Part shown: positions 24,631-33,343 of the stretch, piece by piece
Position numbering within the stretch: position 1 is the first letter of the stretch
Layout: each line of letters opens with the position of its first letter
Source: Anaerolineae bacterium
GTDB taxonomy: Bacteria; Chloroflexota; Anaerolineae; Aggregatilineales; Phototrophicaceae
DNA length: 37,538 nt
Assembly: GCA_023382675.1 (NCBI GenBank)
Contig: JAHDWN010000004.1
Coordinates: 1 to 37,538 of the forward strand
Reading direction: 5' to 3'
Program-made: the position numbers and the translations under genes
Notes under the pieces: model-generated
Told to the model about the DNA's origin: nothing
What the model saw: the letters and a program-made list of their open reading frames with translations, nothing else
Database searches by the model: none

Positions 24631-25344
24631 ATGGCAAAAGCACATTTTAACTTTGAAAGTCATGCTGCAGTGGTGACGGGCGCGGGCGGCGGCATTGGGC
24701 GCGCGATTGCGCTGGCACTGGGCGCAGCGGGCGCGGCTGTCGTCTGTGGTGACATCAATCCCGACCGCGCGGACGAGAGCGCCCAGGCGATTGTCGATGC
24801 AGGCGGGCGGGCGCTAGCCTGGCAGACCGATGTTGCCAATCGCTTCCAGGTGAGCGCCATGATCGAAGGCGGGCGCGACGCCTTCGGACGGCTCGACATC
24901 CTGGTGAACGCTGCGGGGGTATACAAACGCGGCGGTATTCACGCGATTGACGAATGGGATTGGCGGCGCATTCTGGACGTGAACCTGACCGGCGCGTTCT
25001 TTTGCACCCAGCTTCTCAGCCGCGTGATGGCGGAGGAAGGTGGCGGCGTGATCATCAACGTCGCATCAGACGCAGCCTATCCAATCGCTTTGCCGGAAGG
25101 TACCGCCTACGCCGCAAGTAAAACCGGTATGATCGGCATGACCATCCAGGCAGCACACGAACTCAAGGCGCACAATATCCGGGTCAACGCCATCTGTCCT
25201 GGCGGTGTTGACGAAGAAGATAGCACACCGGCGCGCACGGAAACACCCGCTGCGCCGGACATGATCGCGCCGTTAGTGCTTTTTCTATGTTCGGATGACG
25301 CCCAGTTGATCACCGGGCAGGCGATACACATCGGCCCGGCGTAA
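24631..25344 (+). CDS. short-chain dehydrogenase/reductase (SDR)
   Basis: This 237-residue Rossmann-fold oxidoreductase has the classical SDR motifs: nucleotide-binding T-G-x3-G-x-G (residues 16-23), 'ILVNAAGVY' (NAAG), a Ser in 'NVASDAAY' and the catalytic 'YAASK' (Y160, K164), and 'IRVNAICPGGV'. 'GDINPD' (an Asp after beta2) favours NAD over NADP. The substrate-binding loop after CPGG is short and Pro/Thr-rich, making the protein slightly shorter than usual, and the C terminus has the usual 'LFLCSDDAQLITGQAIHIG'. It probably oxidises a sugar or secondary alcohol; the substrate cannot be told. There is no well-spaced Shine-Dalgarno (AAGG is one base from ATG), but CATAAT (24620-24625) lies five bases upstream. 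It is convergent with the large kinase. Confidence 0.92.
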   Translation: MAKAHFNFESHAAVVTGAGGGIGRAIALALGAAGAAVVCGDINPDRADESAQAIVDAGGRALAWQTDVANRFQVSAMIEGGRDAFGRLDILVNAAGVYKRGGIHAIDEWDWRRILDVNLTGAFFCTQLLSRVMAEEGGGVIINVASDAAYPIALPEGTAYAASKTGMIGMTIQAAHELKAHNIRVNAICPGGVDEEDSTPARTETPAAPDMIAPLVLFLCSDDAQLITGQAIHIGPA

Positions 25345-25382
25345 ACCGTTTTCAAGCAGCAGTCGATTTACAGGCACGCCGG

Positions 25383-28300
25383 CTAATCGGCTTCTGGCTC
25401 CGGCGTTTGTGCCTCGGCCAGAGGCACCGTGAAATGGAACGTCGTGCCCTGACCAACCGTGCTTTCGACCCAGATGCTGCCTTCATGTCGCTCGACAATG
25501 CCGCGCGTGATCGTCAGGCCGAGGCCGGTGCCGGGCTGCTCGCGGGCGGCGGGATTCTCGCTGCGGAAATAGGGCGTAAACAGTTTCGCCAGGTCTTCTT
25601 CCGACATGCCGATGCCCTGATCTTGAACGCGCACGTGCAGCATCGGTTTGCTCACCTGTCCCTGAGGCGTGCGCTGCGATGTCGAGACTTCAGCGCCGAT
25701 GGTGATTTGCCCATCCGCCGGGCTGTATTTGTAGGCATTGCTGACGAGGTTGGTCAACACCTGGATCATGCGATTGCGATCTGCAAACACATCCGGCAGA
25801 TCCTTTGCCATGTCGATGTGGACTAGCTGACCTTTGTCCTCAATCTGTTTTTGCAGCGGACGCAGCGTTTCGTCAACGATGTCGGCGAACGAGCAAGCAT
25901 CAGGCTCGATGCGCAGATTGTTCGTTTGCAGCTTCGTAACGTCGTTCAAGTCGCTGACGAGGGTGTTCATGCGCTCAGCATTCGAACGGATCGTGCCCAC
26001 AAAATGACGCTGCTGATCGCTCAATGCGCCGACTGCCCCGGTCATGATCACGTCGGCATAGCCTTTGATCGACGTGAGCGGGTTCTTCAATTCGTGGGCG
26101 ACAAAGCTTACAAACTCACTCTTGGATTGGTTCGCGCGCGCCAGTTCTTCATAGAGCTGCGCATTGGCGATGGCAATGCTGGCATGTTCCGCCAGACGCT
26201 GCAAGAAGGGCATGTCGGACAGGCGCAGGCCGGCTTCTTCCGTGCTTTCCAGTATCATGACCGCGATTACGTCGCCTGACGTCAGCATTGGCAGCGTGAT
26301 CTGACAACGCGCATCGCGCAAGCTCGGCGTATAGAGCGGATCGATAAGCATATCTGACACCAGTTCTGCGCGGCGTGTCCGCATACTGCGGCTGACGATG
26401 CCCTTGTCGAGCGGCCAGAGGTTGCCCTCTGCGTCAGGGGGAGCGTCTTCCTCTGCGTAACCGACACTGGCAACGACACGCATGAACTGCTTGTCACTCA
26501 GCACAACGCCCAAAGCGCCTGCCGACGCACCAGTGTTGGCGACAGCCCAACGGAGTGCGATTTCGGCAACGGCGTCCAACGAATGTGAGCGGTTCATCTC
26601 AGCATCGATACGCTCCAGCATTTCCAACTCGCTCAGGCGCTCACTCAACTGCTGGTCGGTCATCTGGAACAATCGGGCGTTTTCGATGGCGACGGCTGCC
26701 TGCCCGGCGAACGTTGTCAAGAGATCGGCGTCGTCTTGCGTGAAAACGCCAACACGCCGGTTCAGGATTTCGAGAACGCCAATGGTCTTGTTCTGTGTGA
26801 TGAGCGGGGCAGCCAGAATACTGCGGGTGACGAAGCCATCGCTGGCGAGTTCACCGGCCCAGCGCGGATCGGATGCCGCGTCGTTGACAATGATGACTTT
26901 GCCGGATTGCGCGACCTCACCGACCAAGCCGCGCCCCATCGGGATACGCACGCCCATAAGATCGCTTTCCGGGCTGCCAATATCGACCTTGAATTCCAGA
27001 TCGCCGCTGCCGTCGTCTGTCGTCAGCAGCAGCGAGCCAGCCTCAGCATTGAGAATGTCGGTGGCGCTGGAGGTGATCAGATCCAGGAGCTTATCGACGT
27101 TGAAATTGAGTTCGGTCGCTACCAACACCCGGCTAACGTCGTTGAGGGCCGCTAATTGGCGCGCGCGCATGTTAGTTTCGGCAAACAAGCGGGCTTTATC
27201 GAGCGAAGTCGCTGCCAGTGCGCCGATGTCGCTCAACATACGCATCTGGTCATCCGAGAATGGGCGGTTGGTCTCGACCGTGCCGACGGCCAGCACTCCC
27301 AGCGTGCGCGATCCGGCGATCAGCGGCACGCCCATCCAGGCCTGAATAGCTCTGTCTTCACGCTGGATGCTCGCCCCTCGCTCCGACATAGCGCGGGTGA
27401 AACTTGCCACGCGCAGAGGCTGGCTGGTGCGAGCGACCTCACTGACGACATCGTGGCTGAGTATCCAGCGGTTGTTCTCTTTGTCTTCATAGCGCTCGCC
27501 ATTTTCCTGAACGAACGCGTAGTACAGCTCGTTCATCGCCGGGTCACGAAGCGCAATGTAGGAGTGAGTGCCGTCAATCAGCTTGAGGGTTTGCGTGCCG
27601 ATCAACTCCAGCAATTGATCGTAGTCGCCGGTGAAATTGACCGCCTGGCTGACGCGGCTGAGGATGCCCAGCTCGCGCACGCGGCGCTCCAGCGAATCGA
27701 CAACCTGGGCGCGTTCGACAGCGATGGTCATCTGGTTGGTCAAATTCTCGACGAACCGCTGCTCTTCGAAGGTGTATTCACCCGCCCCCGACAATGGCGC
27801 ACCGAGAATCGCAAATCCGCTCAGGCGGCTGCTTCCACGAAATCCGACGATCAGGCGTGGTTTGAGCACGTTGAGACGGGCACGTTCAGCAATGAGATCT
27901 TCGGGCCAGGGTTTGTTTGCGTTCAGGTGAATCAGCCCATCCTGGCGTCTGAGCAATTCGACCAGTGGGCTATCTGCGGCAAATCGAATGTCTGTATCCG
28001 GTCTGACTTTTCCGTAGGCTACATATTCTTCAAACTGCGGACCCGGCAAGAAGATGAAGAAATGTGAGGGAGCAATGGTCTGTTCAATCGTCGTCCGGTA
28101 TTCAGCACTGATGGCGGGCAGTTCGCGCAAGGCGCTGAGACTGCGTGCAAACTGCTCGACTTGATCTTGATAGTTGATGCGCTCACGGAAATAGAGCCGG
28201 TCGATTTGCTTTTGCAGACGGGTACGCACAGGCAAGAAAGCGATTGCGACCACAAAGACCGCAAGAGCGACAAAGAGCGGGTTACCAGGTTCGATCAGGC

Positions 28301-29573
28301 TTCCGGAGAAGATGGTGATGCTCAGCACGAGCAAGAAGTAACCGACGATCAAACCCAAAGCGAGGAAGGTATAAGTGATACCCATGCTGATCCAGCGATC
28401 AGCATCCACCGGGCGCGCCTGCGAAGCAGCGTAGGCCATACTCAGGGCTGGCAGAGCAAAAAAGGGTGCGATGACCGAGGTATTGAACGGTATCACGTCG
28501 CCACCCAGCAGGGCGCTGGTGACAAGATTCAACAGCCAGATAGCGCCGGGAACAATCGCGAACAGGAACCCTGTCAACACCATGCTCGCTTGATCGCGCA
28601 TCAAGGAGGTTGTTGAGCGCCGGCGCTGACGCGTCCAGATGAAGGTAGACACTATCGCGCCGACCAATGCCGTCATGGGTGGCAACTGAACGCCCAGGAG
28701 CACATTGTTGGCTGAAGCAGGGGTATTGTGCAGCCACAATCCGAGCAGTGCCAGTGTCAATGCAATGCCAAAAGGCACCCATAGGAGGCGCGATGAGCGA
28801 TAGACGCGAGGCAGCGGGGCGGGAAAAACCAGACTGAGGCTGACGACAGCCCCGCCGAGCAATGCCGTTGCCACAATCCACGCCGTCGTAAAACGATGCG
28901 TCGTGTTGAGATCGAACAAGCCCATACAAAAGATTGCCAGCAGCGCCCCTACCAGAGCGACCAACCTGCCACTGGCCGTTTTGTGGCGCAATGCAAGCAC
29001 AACGATGCCAATGCCCAGGGTTAAAACCCCGGCAAAAAACGGAACCCAGAACAAAGCAATGATGTCATTATCGGGAAACTCGGCGAGCAGCACCCGAGCA
29101 GTGCAGGTAGAGAAGCCCGCTAATGGAGCCTGACAGGTGATGCCAGGCGCAGGTGTCTCTCCGCCGCTGATCGGACGGAGGAAGGTCAGCTCGACTTCAT
29201 CGCCGATGTTGTGCTGCGCGAGCAGTGTGTTCAGGCGCAGATAAGCATCGAGGCCATCGCCCGTAGATTCACCATCGAGAGCGATAATTCGGTCGCCCCG
29301 CTTGATGCCCGCTGCCAGACCGGCCCATTCCCAACCGATTGGTCTGGTGCCATCTACGACAAGAGTGCGCGTCACCATGACGCCAGGGAACGGCTGTACG
29401 CGCCATTCCATCGCCGAGATCACCGCCAACATCGCTATCAGCACGCCGATGACGAATACAAGCGCGACCGCGAATGTAGCGAAACGGCGATCAAGGCGTC
29501 TGCTAGTGCTTTGAGCGGCACGACCAGACGTGATTGTGTTCAAACGATCGCTGCTGTTCTGAATTGCAGACAT
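25383..29573 (-). CDS. large orphan sensor histidine kinase with PDZ-like, multi-TM and four GAF-like domains
   Basis: The 1396-residue kinase has a TM helix (~31-53), an external PDZ-like domain (~60-165, with 'AAGIKRGDRIIALDGES'), about eight TM helices (~172-447), and four GAF-type domains. These lie at ~470-620 (divergent), ~645-795, ~820-970 and ~998-1140. A HisKA domain follows with phospho-acceptor His 1160 ('FVAHELKNPLTSIKGYA'), then a HATPase_c domain with the N box (N1275/N1279), D1318 in 'VQDQGIGM' and 'GTGLGLTITRG' (~1348-1358). All kinase residues are present. The PDZ-TM block recalls ComP-type peptide-sensing kinases; the GAFs could bind cyclic nucleotides or haem, but this is not shown. 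No response regulator is next to it, so it is an orphan. ATG 29573 has no clear Shine-Dalgarno. It is convergent with the SDR gene. Confidence 0.92.
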   Translation of the reverse strand: MSAIQNSSDRLNTITSGRAAQSTSRRLDRRFATFAVALVFVIGVLIAMLAVISAMEWRVQPFPGVMVTRTLVVDGTRPIGWEWAGLAAGIKRGDRIIALDGESTGDGLDAYLRLNTLLAQHNIGDEVELTFLRPISGGETPAPGITCQAPLAGFSTCTARVLLAEFPDNDIIALFWVPFFAGVLTLGIGIVVLALRHKTASGRLVALVGALLAIFCMGLFDLNTTHRFTTAWIVATALLGGAVVSLSLVFPAPLPRVYRSSRLLWVPFGIALTLALLGLWLHNTPASANNVLLGVQLPPMTALVGAIVSTFIWTRQRRRSTTSLMRDQASMVLTGFLFAIVPGAIWLLNLVTSALLGGDVIPFNTSVIAPFFALPALSMAYAASQARPVDADRWISMGITYTFLALGLIVGYFLLVLSITIFSGSLIEPGNPLFVALAVFVVAIAFLPVRTRLQKQIDRLYFRERINYQDQVEQFARSLSALRELPAISAEYRTTIEQTIAPSHFFIFLPGPQFEEYVAYGKVRPDTDIRFAADSPLVELLRRQDGLIHLNANKPWPEDLIAERARLNVLKPRLIVGFRGSSRLSGFAILGAPLSGAGEYTFEEQRFVENLTNQMTIAVERAQVVDSLERRVRELGILSRVSQAVNFTGDYDQLLELIGTQTLKLIDGTHSYIALRDPAMNELYYAFVQENGERYEDKENNRWILSHDVVSEVARTSQPLRVASFTRAMSERGASIQREDRAIQAWMGVPLIAGSRTLGVLAVGTVETNRPFSDDQMRMLSDIGALAATSLDKARLFAETNMRARQLAALNDVSRVLVATELNFNVDKLLDLITSSATDILNAEAGSLLLTTDDGSGDLEFKVDIGSPESDLMGVRIPMGRGLVGEVAQSGKVIIVNDAASDPRWAGELASDGFVTRSILAAPLITQNKTIGVLEILNRRVGVFTQDDADLLTTFAGQAAVAIENARLFQMTDQQLSERLSELEMLERIDAEMNRSHSLDAVAEIALRWAVANTGASAGALGVVLSDKQFMRVVASVGYAEEDAPPDAEGNLWPLDKGIVSRSMRTRRAELVSDMLIDPLYTPSLRDARCQITLPMLTSGDVIAVMILESTEEAGLRLSDMPFLQRLAEHASIAIANAQLYEELARANQSKSEFVSFVAHELKNPLTSIKGYADVIMTGAVGALSDQQRHFVGTIRSNAERMNTLVSDLNDVTKLQTNNLRIEPDACSFADIVDETLRPLQKQIEDKGQLVHIDMAKDLPDVFADRNRMIQVLTNLVSNAYKYSPADGQITIGAEVSTSQRTPQGQVSKPMLHVRVQDQGIGMSEEDLAKLFTPYFRSENPAAREQPGTGLGLTITRGIVERHEGSIWVESTVGQGTTFHFTVPLAEAQTPEPEAD

Positions 29574-29612
29574 AGAGCGTTCTGAAAGGCTTAATCTCTT
29601 GACAATGCATCA

Positions 29613-29618
29613 ATTCTA
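29613..29618 (-). promoter_or_regulatory. extended -10 promoter for the large histidine kinase
   Basis: On the minus strand TGTTAGAAT contains the extended -10 pattern TGnTAnnnT, with TAGAAT at 29613-29618, about 40 bases before the kinase ATG. No good -35 hexamer is visible, which is common for extended -10 promoters. Confidence 0.4.
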
Positions 29619-29733
29619 ACACGGGGTGCGCCTACGATTCCGATAGATTAGCGTTAGGGACGTGTTTTGAACCGGGCAAATGGTCGATCAAGCCGCCAGT
29701 ATGCAGCACATCGCATGTGTACTGGCTTTTTGC

Positions 29734-29739
29734 TATAAT
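29734..29739 (+). promoter_or_regulatory. extended -10 promoter for the B12-binding subunit/meaB genes
   Basis: TGCTATAAT holds a perfect TATAAT (29734-29739) with the extended TGn element directly before it. It predicts a start near 29746, about 50 bases upstream of the first ATG at 29798. No good -35 is visible. Confidence 0.6.
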
Positions 29740-29797
29740 CAACTACAAAAGTTAAGTTTCGTTTATATGCTATGCACATTGCACAGGGAATCTCTTC

Positions 29798-30220
29798 ATG
29801 TCAAGTGATCGCCCAATCCGAGTTCTCATCGGCAAACCAGGTTTGGATGGGCATGACCGGGGCGCAAAAGTCATCGCGAGGGCACTGCGCGACGCGGGGA
29901 TGGAGGTCGTCTATACAGGATTGCGCCAAACGCCGGAGATGATCGCTGAAGCTGCACTGCAAGAAGACGTGGACATTGTGGGTCTCAGCATCTTGAGCGG
30001 GGCACATATGGCCCTTGTGCCCCGGATTCGCGAAGTCATGGACAGCAGCGGGTTGAAAGATGTCCCGCTGATCATCGGTGGCATCATTCCCGATGCCGAC
30101 AAACAGGTGTTGGAGACGATAGGGGTGAGCGGGATTTTTGGCCCTGGGGCGAACACCGAAGAGATCACAGGGTTTATCCGTTCGCTGGTGGCAGCGCGAG
30201 ACCAGGATAGACCGGCGTGA
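29798..30220 (+). CDS. methylmalonyl-CoA mutase-type cobalamin-binding small subunit
   Basis: This 140-residue protein is a complete B12-binding Rossmann domain with the base-off/His-on motif D17-x-H19-x-x-G22 in '[10 protein letters not shown]', followed by '[10 protein letters not shown]' and '[11 protein letters not shown]', exactly as in the C-terminal domain of acyl-CoA mutases. It is the small subunit of a split enzyme: the large, TIM-barrel catalytic subunit is not in the window. The likely reaction is (R)-methylmalonyl-CoA to succinyl-CoA or a related isobutyryl/hydroxyisobutyryl-CoA mutase. An AGGGAA Shine-Dalgarno lies 8 bases before ATG, and an extended -10 box precedes it. It overlaps meaB by four bases (GTGA), showing translational coupling with its chaperone. 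Confidence 0.92.
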   Translation: MSSDRPIRVLIGKPGLDGHDRGAKVIARALRDAGMEVVYTGLRQTPEMIAEAALQEDVDIVGLSILSGAHMALVPRIREVMDSSGLKDVPLIIGGIIPDADKQVLETIGVSGIFGPGANTEEITGFIRSLVAARDQDRPA

Positions 30221-31245
30221 GCGCGCTGGCGACACAGGTCTTACAAGGAGACCGCCGTGCGCTGGCACGGTTGTTGACCATAGTGGAAAATGCGCGCGAG
30301 GGTAGTGATGATGCCCTCGCCGCTTTATTTCCCCACACCGGACATGCACACATCGTCGGCATCACAGGGCCACCCGGCGCGGGCAAGAGTACGCTCGTCA
30401 ATGCCTTGACGCAGGCCCTGCGCACGGACCAAAAAACCGTCGCCATCCTCGCTGTCGATCCGACCAGCCCGTTTAGCGGGGGGGCAATCCTGGGCGACCG
30501 CATCCGTATGCGCGATCTTGCAGGTGATACGGGCGTCTTCATCCGCAGCATGGCGACGCGTGGCAGCCTGGGCGGATTGGCCCGTGCATCACGCGACGCA
30601 GTGCGCCTACTTGATGCGGCAGGCTATGACCATGTGCTCGTCGAAACCGTCGGCGCGGGCCAGAACGAGGTCGAAATTGCGCGCATGGCGCAGACCGTGC
30701 TGGTCGTGGAAGCCCCAGGCATGGGCGATGATGTCCAGGCCATCAAAGCCGGTATCCTTGAAATCGCGGACATCCTGGTGGTCAATAAGGCCGATCATCC
30801 AGGTCTCGACAATACGGTTCGAGGATTGAAGATGATGCTTGAATTGGGCCACCCGGCATCCCGAACGCAGGTGATGTCGCATCATGGCCGAGCTATGAGC
30901 GTCGCCGCACCCGTTTCAGCGAGTGACGACCAGCCGCTGTGGATGCCGATAATCGTACAGACGGTTGCCACTGAAGGCCGGGGCATCGAGGCGCTGCTCG
31001 ATGCTATCCGCGCGCATCGAGCGCATTTGCATCTGGATGGACATCTGCAAAGACTTGAACATCGTCAGCTTGAGATCGAGTTGCAAGAACGACTTCGCGA
31101 CGCACTGTTGGCGCGTCTCCTGGAGCACGTTTCTGCACAAGACATGAGCGTATTGATCGAGCGCATTCAACAGCGACGCCTGACCCCAAATCAGGCCGTA
31201 GAGACTATGCTGGCCGGGCTTCGCTTTGGGCAATTTGAGGATTGA
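30217..31245 (+). CDS. meaB: MeaB/ArgK-type GTPase chaperone for cobalamin-dependent mutase
   Basis: The 342-residue G3E-family GTPase has the Walker A motif GPPGAGKS (51-58), '[20 protein letters not shown]', '[12 protein letters not shown]' (the switch region typical of MeaB) and the base-recognition motif 'NKAD'. The C terminus is a helical dimerisation region. MeaB protects methylmalonyl-CoA mutase from inactivation and gates cobalamin loading and release. The GTG start at 30217 overlaps the mutase small-subunit stop by four bases. The tight pairing supports a joint role with that subunit, although the catalytic partner must lie elsewhere. The PRPP synthetase gene follows after 43 bases. 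Confidence 0.95.
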   Translation: MSALATQVLQGDRRALARLLTIVENAREGSDDALAALFPHTGHAHIVGITGPPGAGKSTLVNALTQALRTDQKTVAILAVDPTSPFSGGAILGDRIRMRDLAGDTGVFIRSMATRGSLGGLARASRDAVRLLDAAGYDHVLVETVGAGQNEVEIARMAQTVLVVEAPGMGDDVQAIKAGILEIADILVVNKADHPGLDNTVRGLKMMLELGHPASRTQVMSHHGRAMSVAAPVSASDDQPLWMPIIVQTVATEGRGIEALLDAIRAHRAHLHLDGHLQRLEHRQLEIELQERLRDALLARLLEHVSAQDMSVLIERIQQRRLTPNQAVETMLAGLRFGQFED

Positions 31246-31288
31246 ACCTTTCACTGCAGCACGGGTCGAGAACTGAGGGAATTCATCT

Positions 31289-32263
31289 ATGGCCTACTCC
31301 AGTCATAATTATCTGGCCTCCTATGGCGCGATAAAACTCTTCGGCGGTTCGTCTTGTCCGGATCTCACGCGCGAGATTGCGGCGTACCTGGGTGTGCCGG
31401 TCGGCCTCTACGTGCGCGAAGTGTTTCCGAATGAAAACATCTTCATCCGTTTGCAGGAAAGCGTGCGCGGTCAGGACGTGTACATCGTGCAAACGCTGTG
31501 CCCGCCGGTTCACGACCACATCTTCGAGATGCTGATCATGATCGACACGATCAAGCGCGACTCGGCGGCGCGGATCAACGTCGTCGTGCCCTATCTGGCC
31601 TATTCGCGGTCGGATAAGAAAGATCAGCCGCGCGTCGGGATCACGGCACGTTTGCTTGCGAACCTGATCGAGACGGCGGGCGCAGATCGCTACATGACCA
31701 TCGACTTGCACGCCGGGCAAATTCAGGGCTTCTACAACATCCCCGGCGACGCGCTGACGGCCTTCCACATTCTGGCAAAGTACGTCGAAGAAAAGCACAT
31801 TCCCGATCTCGTGGTCTGCTCGACCGATCTCGGTTTTGCCAAGAAAGCTCGCAACTGGGCGGAACGCCTGAACACTCCCCTGGCGATCATCGAAAAACGC
31901 CGCACCGGCAACACCGGCACATCGGAAGCCTTGACGATCATCGGTGATGTAAACGGTAAAAATGTGCTCCTGGTCGATGACGAGGTACTGACCGGCGGCA
32001 GCGTTACCAATGCAGCTGAATTGGTCCACAAAGAAGGCGCGCGCGACGTTTATCTGGCATTTACACACCCGATGCTCGATCAGAGCGCCTACGACCGCCT
32101 GAGCAAAGGTCAGTTCAAGGAAATCATCACAACGAATTCAATCCCCGTTCCAGCACAGAGCCGCCTGCCCAACATGACCATTCTGTCAGTCGCGCCCATG
32201 TTGGGCGAAGTCATCCGGCGGGCACACGAAGGCCGCAGCGTGGGCGAATTGTTCAACGAATAG
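31289..32263 (+). CDS. prs: ribose-phosphate pyrophosphokinase (PRPP synthetase)
   Basis: Prs makes 5-phosphoribosyl-1-pyrophosphate from ribose 5-phosphate and ATP, for nucleotides, His and Trp. The 324-residue protein has the flexible ATP loop 'PYLAYSRSDKKDQPR' (~101-115), 'DLHAGQIQGFYNIPGD' (139-154), 'STDLGFAKKAR' and the EKRR Lys/Arg (~202-205), and the PRPP-binding loop 'LLVDDEVLTGGSV' (227-239). The usual second acidic residue of that loop (VDDxxDTGG) is Leu 234 here, so the loop is a variant. GAGGGA lies 8 bases before ATG. It follows meaB after 43 bases; nothing ties it functionally to that gene. An 11-bp hairpin lies just after the stop codon. Confidence 0.93.
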   Translation: MAYSSHNYLASYGAIKLFGGSSCPDLTREIAAYLGVPVGLYVREVFPNENIFIRLQESVRGQDVYIVQTLCPPVHDHIFEMLIMIDTIKRDSAARINVVVPYLAYSRSDKKDQPRVGITARLLANLIETAGADRYMTIDLHAGQIQGFYNIPGDALTAFHILAKYVEEKHIPDLVVCSTDLGFAKKARNWAERLNTPLAIIEKRRTGNTGTSEALTIIGDVNGKNVLLVDDEVLTGGSVTNAAELVHKEGARDVYLAFTHPMLDQSAYDRLSKGQFKEIITTNSIPVPAQSRLPNMTILSVAPMLGEVIRRAHEGRSVGELFNE

Positions 32264-32270
32264 AGCGCGA

Positions 32271-32298
32271 TCAGCAGTGGCCTAAAAGCCGCTGCTGA
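32271..32298. terminator. hairpin at the end of the convergent prs and aldo/keto reductase genes
   Basis: TCAGCAGTGGC (32271-32281) pairs with GCCGCTGCTGA (32288-32298) around the 6-base loop CTAAAA, an 11-bp stem with one G-T wobble. It overlaps the last codons of the reductase gene, so it probably terminates prs and perhaps both transcripts. No clear T run follows. Confidence 0.55.
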
Positions 32299-33247
32299 CC
32301 CCTGCCAGTTGTTCGAGATCGCCCGGCGCGAGCGCTACCTCAACCGCATCGACCAGATCCATGAGCTGATCCACTGTCCGCGCGCCAATGATCGGTGCCG
32401 TGATCCCCGGCAGTGAAAGCTGCCAGGCCAACGCAACTTGCGCGACCGGCACGCCATGTTCAGCAGCGATGCGCTCGGCTTCTTCCACAACACCGAAAGC
32501 GCGCTCATCCGCAAGCAGTTGTTTGATCAGGCTGCCGCCCGCACGCGTGGTATCTGCCTGGTGATCGTGCCGTTTATATTTGCCTGTCAAGAATCCAGCA
32601 GCCAGCGGGCTGTAGGGAATTACGCCAATCTCCTGATCAAGGCAGGCGGCTTGCAACTCCCGCTCCCATTCCTGGCGATGCAGCAGGCTGTGATGAGGTT
32701 GAATGCAGTCGAAGCGGGCGTACCCACTTTTATCGCTGATCCAGAGTGCTTTCATGAGCAGCCAGGCAGGATAATTGCTTGCGCCGATGTAGCGCACCTT
32801 GCCACTGCGCACAAGATCGTCGAGCGCCGCGAGGGTTTCATCCAGCGGCGTCTCGTCATCCGGATAATGCACTTGATACAGATCGATGTAATCGGTCTGC
32901 AAGCGGCGCAGGCTGTCGTCAACGGCCTGCATGATGTGTACACGACTCAACCCCTGCCCATTGGGGCCAGCCCACATCGCCCCGCGCACCTTCGTCGCGA
33001 TCACGACTTGACGCCGATCTTTGGTCTTGAGCCACTCGCCGATGATCGTCTCGCTCTCGCCGCCCTGATTGCCATCGACCCAGAATGAATAAATGTCTGC
33101 CGTATCGAAGAAGTTGATCCCGTGGTCGAGCGCGGCATCCAGGATTGCGTGTGAGGTTTTGACATCTGCCGACCAGCCAAAAGTCATCGTCCCTAGACAC
33201 AGTGAACTTACCTTCAAGCCGGTGCGTCCGAGCTTGCGATAGAGCAT
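32282..33247 (-). CDS. aldo/keto reductase
   Basis: The 321-residue NAD(P)H-dependent reductase has the AKR catalytic tetrad: Asp and Tyr in 'FFDTADIYS', Lys in 'VVIATKVRG' and His in 'LYQVHYPD'. It also has 'RYIGASNYPAW' and the C-terminal cofactor motif 'APIIGARTVDQL'. It belongs to the tas/YghZ-like or AKR11-like group with the 'MLYRKLGRTGLKVSSLCLGTMTFG' opening. A perfect GGAGGTG Shine-Dalgarno lies 6 bases before ATG 33247, which settles the start against an upstream frame to 33310. Substrate is unknown, probably a carbonyl or sugar. It is the last gene of the minus-strand group with the acetyltransferase and rhamnosidase, with a 96-base gap. Confidence 0.93.
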   Translation of the reverse strand: MLYRKLGRTGLKVSSLCLGTMTFGWSADVKTSHAILDAALDHGINFFDTADIYSFWVDGNQGGESETIIGEWLKTKDRRQVVIATKVRGAMWAGPNGQGLSRVHIMQAVDDSLRRLQTDYIDLYQVHYPDDETPLDETLAALDDLVRSGKVRYIGASNYPAWLLMKALWISDKSGYARFDCIQPHHSLLHRQEWERELQAACLDQEIGVIPYSPLAAGFLTGKYKRHDHQADTTRAGGSLIKQLLADERAFGVVEEAERIAAEHGVPVAQVALAWQLSLPGITAPIIGARTVDQLMDLVDAVEVALAPGDLEQLAGVSSGF

Positions 33248-33343
33248 TAATTCACCTCCAATGCAAAGAAACGGTGGGTAAGTATGCGTTAATCCAGGCA
33301 CTGTTTCCACTTGTCGAGCAATTTGCGCGTCGCAGCGGAATCC

